Below are positions 51,979-61,900 of a stretch of 64,000 nucleotides of DNA, piece by piece (within the stretch, counting starts at the first letter, position 1; each line of letters begins with the position of its first letter). The notes under the pieces were generated by a model that was not told the DNA's origin, searched no databases, and saw only the letters and a list, made by a program, of their open reading frames with translations. The position numbers and the translations under genes are program-made. Source of the DNA: Amphibalanus amphitrite (Eukaryota; Arthropoda; Thecostraca; Balanomorpha; Balanidae); NCBI RefSeq assembly GCF_019059575.1, contig NW_024881693.1, forward strand, positions 186,001 through 250,000, in the 5' to 3' direction.

Positions 51979-52182
51979 GGCGCCTTCGGCGCCCAAGGGG
52001 GGGCCATGGCCCAGTGGCCCCCCCCCTGCCTACGCCCCTGTTTCAAACCATCGATAGTTTCTATTCTTAGGGGTAAAGGTTTATGTGAATGGCAGGTTTT
52101 ACTCCAAAGTTTCCCGAGATGTTTGGACATTTCTTCCCAATCAGTCACTCCACCTGACACATTCGCTCCCCTCCACCGGCAG

Positions 52183-52343
52183 GTCCGGCGGTGATCGATT
52201 TTGAGCAGTGGCAGCCGACTCTGCGCAGTACCGGCGAGATAAAATACCGCAATTTCTCCAAGGAGTACCACCGCTCGCTGGTGGCGGCCGGGGTCATCCC
52301 CGATCCGACTGACATGGACGCACAGACGGCCGGCAATTACACG
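52183..52343 (+). CDS. HYAL: Hyaluronidase exon 3 (catalytic residues)
   Basis: Acceptor CCGGCAG|GT, donor ACG|GTGAGG; completes the split Gly codon and adds 53 codons. VIDFEQWQP carries the Asp and the catalytic Glu of GH56 (D-x-E, proton donor), both intact. It ends AGNYT, a potential N-glycosylation site. Confidence 0.95.
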
Positions 52344-52560
52344 GTGAGGGACGGTGGGGGGTGAAAAGGGATAGCGAGGGACTAGGAGGGACGAGGAGGG
52401 AAGTCGAGGGACGGGGAGGAACGGTAAGGGACGGGGAGGGTTGGTGGGGGATCGGGAGGGACGGAGAGGGATGGCTAAGAACAGAGACTGGAGCGGGATG
52501 GCTAGGGATGGCTAGGGATGGCTAGGGATGGCTGGCGGTGGTTAGGACTTAGGGATAGCG
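52344..52560. repeat. Purine-rich minisatellite (GGGACGGGGAGGGA type)
   Basis: It begins immediately after the exon 3 donor and continues as GGGACGRGGAG and GGCTAGGGAT units. The + strand is almost entirely purine. 52561-52996 is otherwise unremarkable intron. Confidence 0.75.
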
Positions 52561-52996
52561 AGGGAAGATGGGGATGGTGGGGGACAGTTGGCTACGACAA
52601 GGGATGAAACGAGTCTAAATACACGAGAATGAGGAAGTGCGAAACATTTTGTATTGGGTCGTGTATTCAGGTGGCGATAGATGTATATCGTGTATTGAGG
52701 TGGGGATAGAGTCTGGCCATGCTAGGCCTTCTCAGCCTAATAAGACCATTTGAGGACCATAGGATGGGACTGAGGGAGCATGTGAGGCGGGAGGGGTACA
52801 ATCGGCTGGGTCGGCGACCGACCACGATGTGCCGCAGTGGCCGAGGCCATTCCTTTACAATAATGTTCAACTCAACTCAATCGACAGTCGACACAACTGC
52901 CGGTCTCCTCCGATGAGCACTCACTAGTTCTCAGTTTTCCCGATAGATGTCAGTCTATACACCCAGCCCTGACCGTCTGCTCTTCCATCCACACAG

Positions 52997-53166
52997 GCTG
53001 AGGCGCTGTTTGAGCGCCCCGCCCGCCAGTACCTGGAGCAGACTCTGCAGCTGGCTCGGCGGCTCCGGCCGAGCGCCCTCTGGGGCTACTACCACTACCC
53101 CTACTGCAAGGCCTACATCCCGCATGTGGAGAGCTGCGCGCCGGCCATCAGTCAGGACAACGACAA
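52997..53166 (+). CDS. HYAL: Hyaluronidase exon 4
   Basis: Acceptor CCACACAG|GCT, donor GACAA|GTGAGT; 56 codons plus two bases. LRPSALWGYYHYPYCKAY matches the GH56 WGYYxYPYC motif, which lines the substrate groove. It ends ISQDNDK, matching the family's QENDK. Confidence 0.94.
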
Positions 53167-53409
53167 GTGAGTCCGTGGGGAGGATTTGTTGGCCAGGATA
53201 GCGACAAGTCAGTGAATGGGAAGGGAGCTATGGTAACGGTGAGTGGCTTTACGGGCTCGTTACGGAAGCTAGCCTTAGTCGTGAATGTGTTGAATTTTCT
53301 TCAAAATTAGTAGACGCAATGTCGATTTTTTTAGCTGAAGTCATACCGAATAGCTGTTTGTGCTGTAGTATAGCTGGTTGTTGACTACAAATATTATCAT
53401 TATTTTCAG

Positions 53410-53500
53410 GACGTTGTGGCTTTATGAAAACTCTGACGCCCTCTACCCATCGATCTACTACCTGAAATACAAATACACCGCATGGGAGAAGACGATGGAG
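53410..53500 (+). CDS. HYAL: Hyaluronidase exon 5
   Basis: Acceptor TTTTCAG|G, donor GAG|GTAAGC; 1 + 90 nt. It encodes TLWLYENSDALYPSIYYLKY, matching the family WLFExSDxLxPSxY motif. Confidence 0.94.
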
Positions 53501-53720
53501 GTAAGCATGGACCAACGGTAATTCTGCACTGAAGTAGAAGACATCAAAAATGAATTTCAAATGTATCCCTCACATCGATAAAAATGTCGTCTATTTAAAA
53601 ACAAAGCACGTTTAATGTGATCGTCGTTCTCGATTCAGCTTCCCTTCTTAGATAGGTGAGGGGAGGATGAGGATCCGATATGCGTGCTGCTGCTGATACA
53701 GCCCCCTCCCCTGTCCCCAG

Positions 53721-54260
53721 ACTCGCTCTCGGCTGGAGGAAGCCGACCGGATGTCCCGGCTGGTCGGCGGCCGCCCGGTGTTCCCCTACACCTGGTACGC
53801 CTACCACGAGCGGCACACCGACTTCCTCTCACCAGCCGACCTGCTGGGCTCGCTCGGCCAGGCCGCCGCGCGCCGGCCCGCCGGAGTGATCATCTGGGGC
53901 GGCTCGGACGGCCTCAACAGCACCCGGCTCTGCCTCCGCCTGCGTGACTATGTCGAACACCGGCTCGGTCCCTTCGTCCGCTGGCTGCGCAGCCTCACCG
54001 ACGCCCAGCTGGACCAGCTTCACCGTCACCTGGTGGAGAGTCCGGAAAGCTTCTACTCGCAGGTGGCGCTGCTGTCGAAGCAGGGCGTGTTTGGTCGCTG
54101 GCCGGTGAACGGTTGGGACGCCGATTTGGAGCAGACTGAGGAGATGAAGAGGGCCGTGCTGCAGGAGATCGCCCGGGAACTCGGACCGGACGAGCTGCTG
54201 ATCGGAGACCCCAAACAGGTGCGCTATGAGGAGGAGGAGGAGCAACAGTTCCTCATGTGA
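53721..54260 (+). CDS. HYAL: Hyaluronidase exon 6 (C-terminal)
   Basis: Acceptor GTCCCCAG|ACT; 179 codons to TGA at 54258-54260. It contains RPVFPYTWYAYHERHTDFLS and GVIIWGGSDGLNS, the GH56 sugar-binding Trp motif. After LRDYVEHRLGP a roughly 90-residue tail follows with no EGF-like Cys cluster (vertebrate HYALs have one). It ends in an acidic stretch EEEEEQQFLM. The tail may be lineage-specific. Confidence 0.92.
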   Translation, partial: TRSRLEEADRMSRLVGGRPVFPYTWYAYHERHTDFLSPADLLGSLGQAAARRPAGVIIWGGSDGLNSTRLCLRLRDYVEHRLGPFVRWLRSLTDAQLDQLHRHLVESPESFYSQVALLSKQGVFGRWPVNGWDADLEQTEEMKRAVLQEIARELGPDELLIGDPKQVRYEEEEEQQFLM

Positions 54261-57200
54261 GAACTCCGGAGCAGCGGCCGTCTGTGGGAAAACTCTCGGG
54301 GACGTCTGGTGTGAGGAGAGACGTTAAGCTGCTGCTGATAAGCCAATAACCTGACTGTGAGCTCTTCGAAAATTATAACGAAGTGTACAACTTGGTGCCA
54401 CCTTACTGGTGCCACAAAAATCCGGTCAACTGGGGCACAAACATCCATGAAGAATCAAAATTCGAGATTTAAAAATAGGGGTCATCAACTCCTAAAATGA
54501 TCGGTAAACAGGATCAATGCAAGTAGCTTGTTGTATTCTACTTCAAGATATTCATAAACTTGTTAACATGCTCAATCACTATGCAGCCCAGATCGTATGA
54601 ATGAACCTGTGGGTTACAAACTTTGCAGCTGCGATGCATATTTAGCAGCTCACGGCCAATCATCAAAGCCAAAGCCGCTAGAACTTACCATAAACAATAA
54701 ACATGTATTCGAGCTCGGAGGACGCTTCCAGTGTGTCGCAACATTCATCAAAAGCTCACTCGGAAGCAGCAAGACGCTCGCCAATCGAACTCGCGGCTAT
54801 AGTAACAAAGAAGGAGTTCGGTCACATGATCAAGGGGCCAACCATATCTCAGGAACAGCCAAAAATCCGCTAGCTAAGCGGCAACGAACTTCTGGTCTCC
54901 AGAGCGGGTATATTTTACTGTAGCATTGTATAGGCAAGAGGGTGTTGTCGGGCTGCCTGGAGTGTCGTGTTTGTGAGTGTGAGTGTGTGTGTGTGTGTGC
55001 GTGCAGGTAGGTATAAGCGAATGTCGTGAGCGTGAGCGTATTTGTGTGCTACTTGTTCGGCGGTATGCGGAAACTTTAGAAGACATGATCAAGAAAAGAC
55101 TGGAAGGGGATGTGAAGACTAGTTTCTTGTCGAGCGCTGCCATGGGGAGGTGCCTGGAGCACTGAGCCAGTACAAAACTACAGGTGGAAGGGTAGGTTCG
55201 ATTTTTACCGTGAGGATGACGGCCTCAGTCCATGTGAGTCGGCCTTTGCTGCGATTAATTTTGATTGTGAATTTACAATAGACACATTTTCATCGTTCTT
55301 AGAAATGAGTGAACAGGACTGGCCTTGACCAGTCTGTTTATTTTAATTGGGATGTGTTCTATTTATCGAGCATGTTCTGATCTAACATAAATCTCCCCTT
55401 ATCGCATCGTTCCACTGTTCGCGGCCTTGGCGGTTTAAATGAGCTTATTTATCAAGAACGGGTCAAAGGCACCGGCGTCGTTACGCACGGTGCATTTTAA
55501 TTTATGTGAGCGTGTGTCCATCGTCGCTTGTCGACAGCGAAGAGAAAGTGGTTTGCTCGTTTTAAACTGCTTAGCATTCCACGCAGCTCATTTGTGTAGC
55601 AACTGTTGTGAAATAAACGTACTACACCAGCACATGTCTGTAATGTGTATTCGTCCCAGGAGGCCACTAGTACCTTCCACTTTTGTTTTCGGGGCTGCGG
55701 ATTAGATCGATGACTAAGATGTTGTGTGATTGCGGTGGGGACAAGTGTGATGACAAAATGACCACCGTAGTGGCGGCACTGTGGGTTCATCAATCAACAA
55801 TGGTGGCGCGCCACACACACGATTGGTACTGCTGGACGTTGCGATGATTGGGGAAAGGAGGCGTCCAGGAGAAACTTGGGCCTAATTGCTCGTGGCCGGT
55901 CAGCGAGAGAGTGCTGAGGCGGGGATACGATGAGGCTTATATATTTATCGGAGACTTACCTATCAGACACTTGATATGTAGTCGCGTCACAGTTTTAGGG
56001 AACGTTTCAACGAACGTTTCCCGCGGCTTACTTCCTCGCCATACGCCTGCCGTTCTGCTCAGTGTCATAACAAACTCTGGTACCTTTCAGAGCCCAGACA
56101 TCCACAGCGCACACACAGACCTGCATTTGACCTCTAGCCGACCCCCCTCGGGCGTGACCTTGACAGACGGCACGGGGCGGTGTGTTGCTAGGTGACGGAA
56201 GTATTCCAACTTACGACCGCCTGGTCAACTGGAACACGACACCCGCCCTATAGCTGGGTCAGCGTGCAACAGGATCCCGCAGCCGCCTCTGTTCAGGTGT
56301 GGTGTGGTGACCGTCTACATACATATTCGTGCGAGGCTGCCGGAACAATAGAGAAGCGAAACTCAAACTTTAATTGCTTCGGGGTTCCGATGATTTTTAT
56401 ATCGCTTTAAGACATCTATTTATGATGAAGTCTTCTCATGACAAGCTCTCCTAATTTATTTTTGACATATTTTGATTTTTATTATTATTGTAGTTATTCT
56501 TTCTTAGATGAGCTGATCTCACTTCTTATAAATCTCTAAACCGCACGCATTATCCCATCCGCCCATTAGCACTACACCCCTCTATTCGACCTTCTGTGTG
56601 GCGCTCAGTGAGCCGTGTCCCGCTGGTCGTATCTCCTGACCGACAGTCATCTCTGGTAATCACAGGCCAGCGGGCCGGTGTAGGAAGTCCGACACGCCCC
56701 GCGGCAGGTGAAAGGAGGGCCTCTCACGGGCGGCAGCCAAGTAGCGTGAGAATGTGAGCGTGGAGTAGACGGCGACCGGCCAGTGTCGGTAGACGAGATG
56801 ATGGGATGATGGGATGGACAGGATAAAGACAGGGTGGAGACAGGAGGGGACGGAGATGGTACGGGGAGGAAACGGAAACGTGACGGAGACGGGATGGAGA
56901 CGGGACGGATATGGCGGGCAGAGGTCAAAAAAACTTATTTTGTGTCGCCTACAGAATTTTGAACCCCCTTTGTGTCCCCTGCCCCCGGAGGCCGGATAAG
57001 TGTTGCCCTAGGGTGGTAAAATTTCAAAAATTCTAGGATTCATTAGGCCGGGTCACTCGGAATTCTACTCGACAGGGCATGTCATCACTGTTAGTGTGGC
57101 CCTAAACCTGGATAATGTATTATTACAGTGTCCCAAAATTTGTTGATTTGGGTGGGAAATACTGAAATTCATTTGCCACATTCGCGACCAATTTCTAAGA

Positions 57201-58722
57201 GCAATTAACCACTCTCAGCCAAGAACACCTTGAGTTTGTTACCTCAAAAGGCAGTTGTGTGGAATGTAGATAGTTGGTTTATGATCATAGATACTCATGG
57301 ATAAAAATAAATGCTATTGATCTTTTCTCACTCTTTTTGTATCTAATCTAACCAGCAGTTTCCACCCTCTACCCCTTTTTGGTGGATAATATTCCCCTCT
57401 GACAACCCAGCCAAAACTCAATTTTGGGACACTGAATGCATGTGCAACTAATATTGTGCAGATGCATTTAAGAATTGCTGACATTCTATGTTACATTTTT
57501 CCATAATACATTTAGATTCATGTGTTCTATATGGTGAGAGTTCACACCTGTTATGGCATAACAAATAATAGGTGCCTAATGCCTACGTATAATACAATAT
57601 ACCTACCTATGCAACATGTTGCAAAACGTTCTTTTTCTACATCAAGGGCACAAATATTGTTAACCAAAATTCCAATCATTAGATTTTTTGCATTAGTATA
57701 CAATAAGTCCAAATAAAATAGGTGTAGGTGCTAGGTAGGTGGGTTGTATGCTTCGGAGCTTGTCGGTTGGCAGGTTTAAGGTAGGGAAGTTGTAACTTGT
57801 AGGTACAGGTAGGTAGAAGGTAGATAGGCTGTATAGGCTGGTAGGTAATAGGTGGTAGGGTAGAAAGTAAGATTAGGTTAGGTTATGATGTTTTTTATTT
57901 TCATTCAGACTTCTTAAACACTTTACGCAAGATAAAAAAGTAGAAGTTGGAATAAAGGAAAAACAATTAAGCCTGACCCAAACTTACATACATACTAACC
58001 TACAACCTACCTACAACATACCAACACAAATCAGAAGACCTACCAGCCTACAACCTCCCAGCTTACAACCTACATTCCAACCTACAACATTTTTTTCGGA
58101 GTCCTTGGACTGGTATACTTTTACCAGCTAATGAAAATTGAAATTCCTGCTCTTCTAGGGCTGAACAAATTGAAATGCAAAATGAAAGTTGTGTCAATAT
58201 TAACACTAAAAATACCTATTCATTGACAACTTTGGCAAATGTTTCAAAATCAGGCAAAAAAATCCACACAGCCTTGCTTTTGATGCCTACCGGGCTAGCG
58301 TTATGTCCAACTTACAAGTACCTAAACCAGCAAAATTAGACAACCCAAGACTCCTTACTTCCGGTGTTATGTCCTGCCTTGCTTATAACAGAAAAAATCA
58401 TAACCACAATACAACAACTCAACTTTCATCACGGCACCAGTCCCTTTCTTGAAGGCATTCAAACTTATTTCAAAATTGGACAAGCACCGAGCGCTACTCG
58501 CGAGAGTCCACACCTGGTTTTGCTACGTGTTCATGATCATAGCATACCTCTCGTAGACGTGTGCCGAAAAGGCCCGCTCAAAATCTTTGATGCGTTACGG
58601 TCGTCAAGTTAGATGTAAGTGAATCCTAATCTATAATCTAAGATTCGGAATCAGGTGAGCCCCTACGATTTGGACCAAACTTGGTCAGTGGATAGTACGT
58701 AACGTCCTGATTACGATGTACC
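54261..58722. other. Intergenic, no gene recognised
   Basis: A possible hyaluronidase poly(A) signal AATAAA lies at 54696-54701. There is a short GT microsatellite near 54980-55000, a GGAGACGGGATGGA-type minisatellite at 56810-56910, and a TAGGT-rich stretch (57720-57880) facing an ACCTAC-rich stretch (57985-58085). None of the open frames resembles a known protein. Confidence 0.45.
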
Positions 58723-58945
58723 TGCAGAGATGCTACCTGAGCGGTACTTAGGTAAATGGGGCACGTGCTAATTACTGAACAGTGCTAATTAGTTTAGGTG
58801 CCATCCTATTGTTACTAACGGGCATTTAAGATGATTTGGTCATCGTTCTAATACATGTTTCACGAACGAGGAGTTTCTTCATGACCAAATCATCTTAAAA
58901 CATGTAAACTTTTAGTAAAAGCCGGCTATTGATTCTTATGAGACA
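58723..58945 (+). repeat. 5' LTR of the single-ORF gypsy element
   Basis: The start is fixed by comparison with 63850. The end is inferred from TGAGACA followed by TGGTGATCGTGACC, a possible primer binding site that overlaps the gag start codon. The matching tRNA was not identified. Confidence 0.6.
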
Positions 58946-58947
58946 AA

Positions 58948-61900
58948 ATGGTGATCGTGACCTGCTCAGTGCCGTCATGCGAATTTCGTAGTGACGATGT
59001 ATCGGAAGCCCTAGCCATCGCCATCCTCACCAATCATGGCCTAGCTCACCAATCCAGATCGGAGACTGCTCGCGCGCCCGTCAGACAAGGACCAAAGCTC
59101 GAGCGCCCGAGAGTGGATGTTGGCGTCACCACCGAAGAATGGAACGTGTTTGTTCGGCGGTGGGATGTCTTCCGGACAGGGTCTGGGATAGATGACGCAT
59201 CAGCGCCGTCGCAACTCTTCCAATGTGCCAGTACCGAGCTTGGCGACAGCATGCTGAAAGCAAATGCTTCAGTCGTGAATGGGTCGCTGTCCGATGTGCT
59301 CGAGTGCATGCGGTGTCTAGCAGTGATCCCTGTCGCTCTTGGAGTCTTGCGCTCAGAACTGCTGCAACTGCGACAGGAGCGCGACGAACCTTTCAGATCG
59401 TTCGCTGCGAAGGTACGCGGTAAGGCTGAAACGTGTAACTTCAAGGCTGACTGCAAATGCGAGCGTCAGGTGGACTATACCGATCACGTGATCCGGGACG
59501 TCCTTCTGAACGGAATATCGGACTGCGACATTCGGCGCGAGGTGATAGGCGATCGCACAATTCACTCAATGGCCGTAAATGACGTCATCGCGCTGGTGGA
59601 AACCAAAGAAATGGCCCGCAACGCTCTTCCCCCGTCGATGTCAGCGGTATCGACCCTCCGACGGCAGCGCAGTGCCCCAGGGCCTCAGGTGTCGACACCT
59701 GTCCCATCTGCTGCAGATCGGACGAGACAGGTCAACTGTCCAGACTGCAACAAACGCTATTGCGTGTTCACTGAAGGCCCTCGTGGGTGGAACGCAAAAC
59801 CTCACCCTCGTTGTCTGGATTGTTTCCGTGCAAAACGTCGAGATAAACGCTCACCGACGGCCCAGCCTCAGACTGAGCTTGCCGCACAGACGGTAGAGAC
59901 CGACACGGTCTCTCAGATGACCACTGAAGAAGCCTGCTCAGTGGGCCGGGAAGCACAAAAAACAGGACGGAAGAAACCTTCACACCGGAAGAACACTGTC
60001 AATAGCGTCGTCCTGGACCACCATATCTTTAACAAAGGAGAATGGAAGAAAGCACGTTTCCGTGACCACCCCCGGGTCAACATAACGATCTCTGCTGACA
60101 TGTCCGCCAAGCACCGACCTCGGGCTCCCCCGGATCCATCGGTCCGGGCTCAGGTATCTGCAGTAGCAGACACAGGTGCGCAGTCTGACTTGTGGTCTCT
60201 TAAAGAGTACTTGGCCCACGGGTTCTCTCGGGACAGTCTGTTCCGTGTCAAGCTCGGCATGTCCGCGGCCAACAGATCGCCTATCCCGATAGAGGGTGCG
60301 TTCTTCGCAAGGATAACTAGCCACACCTCTGGGGGAGAAGTCACCACCTGCCGCTCGATGATTTACGTCAGCAACGCTGTACATTCAATGTATCTCTCAT
60401 ATGAGACCATGCTAGAGCTTGGCATGCTGTCGGCGGACTTTCCTGCCGGGGGTGCTAAGTCAAAAGCCAGTGCAGAAAGAGGGACACTGGGCACTGAAAA
60501 GCAGGGCCTAGCCGCGCCGGACAGAGAGGACGGCATCTCAACTCCATCCCCCAGCACATTACGCTCGGTCAATGGTGGATGCAACGTGACAGAGACGGTC
60601 GGAGAAGCGCCCTGCTCGTGCCCACTACGTACGTCAGTACCGCCCCGACCAACCTCCCTACCGTTCGATTGCACACCAGACAACAACGAGCGGATGGCGG
60701 CCTGGTTACTGGATCGGTATAGCGCGTCCACTTTCAACACCTGTCCCCATCAGCCCATGCCATGCATGGAGGGCCCACCGCTAGAAATCCACATGGACCC
60801 AAACGCCACTCCACGGACGTGTCATACCGCGGCTAACATACCTCTGCACTGGCAGAAACAGGTCCATGAAGATCTACTCAGGGATGAAGCACTGGGTGTC
60901 ATCGAACGTGTCCCCTACGGCGAACCAGTGTCATGGTGTCATCGGATGGTCATTACTCGGAAGCATGACGGATCTCCGCGACGAACGGTGGACTTGTCAC
61001 CTCTGAACAAGTTCTGTCGTCGAGAAACGTTCTCTGCAGAGTCTCCGTTCCACCTAGCCAGGCGTGTCCCCGGTAACACGTGGAAGACAGTGACAGACGC
61101 ATGGAATGGCTATCATAGCGTCCCACTTCGAGAGACCGATCGCCACCTCACCACGTTCATAACGCCGTTCGGCAGGTGGCGCTACATCCGTGCACCTCAG
61201 GGTTTCCTCTCGTCTGGAGATGGATACAACCGCCGTTTCGATGCAGTGTTGTCAACGTTCCAACGGAAGGAACGATGTGTCGATGACACCATCCACTACG
61301 ATTCCAACCTGGAGGAGCACTGGTGGAGAACGATCGACTTCCTCACTCGTGTGGGAAAAGCTGGCATAGTCCTCAACCCAGAGAAGTTTCAGTTCGCCAA
61401 GCGGTCAGCTGACTTTGCAGGCTTCCACATCTCTGAAACGGACATCGAACCGCTACCAAAGTACCTCGATGCTATACGGGACTTCCCAACGCCAACGTCA
61501 ACCACTGACGTAAGAAGCTGGTTTGGTCTCGTGAACCAGGTAGCCAACTATGCGCAGCTGCGCGATGCCCTTGCATTGTTCAAGCCATTCCTCAGCCCAC
61601 GCCACAAGTTTGTGTGGTCTCCGGAACTGGAAGAGGCGTTCCAAAAATCAAAAACAGTCATAGTTGATGCGATCAGACACGGCGTCAAGATCTTCGACGT
61701 GACAAAGAAGACGTGCCTGCGTCCTGATTGGTCCTGCCGAGGGATTGGGTACTTTCTCCTCCAGCAGCACTGCAGTTGTCGGTCAGACTCGCCCGACTGC
61801 TGTCCGAATGGCTGGAGAATCACCCTGGCTGGCTCCAGATTTCTGACGTCCGCCGAGCAGCGGTACGCACCCGTCGAAGGGGAAGCACTCGCCGTCGCTT

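Larger units (their letters stand above)
50332..52040 (-). mobile_element. hAT element with degraded transposase
   Basis: Exact 8-bp duplication TTTCAAAC at 50324-50331 and 52041-52048. Ends CAGCGGCGTA and TACGCCCCTG (TIR about 10 bp, one mismatch). A transposase C-terminal remnant is on the minus strand at about 51180-51040. The right third (51220-51935) is a 36-bp minisatellite, followed by a perfect 20-bp-stem hairpin. It sits in hyaluronidase intron 2. Confidence 0.85.
45604..54260 (+). other. HYAL: Hyaluronidase gene (GH56), six exons
   Basis: Exons 45640-45735, 48405-48669, 52183-52343, 52997-53166, 53410-53500 and 53721-54260, all with GT-AG borders and agreeing phases. Together they encode about 440 residues from the Met at 45640 (or 12 more from 45604). 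The enzyme cleaves beta-1,4 N-acetylhexosaminide bonds of hyaluronan or chondroitin and is secreted (N-terminal signal peptide). Family landmarks appear in order: NVYWNVPT, GGIPQ-x-GDL-x-KHL, the catalytic VIDFEQW, ALWGYYHYPYC, WLYENSDALYPSIYY and VIIWGGSD. Whether it is a venom/salivary-type or a tissue enzyme cannot be told. Confidence 0.92.

Noticed and set aside
54597..54923. 108-codon frame downstream of hyaluronidase
   Set aside because: No family resemblance and probably within the 3' UTR or flank.
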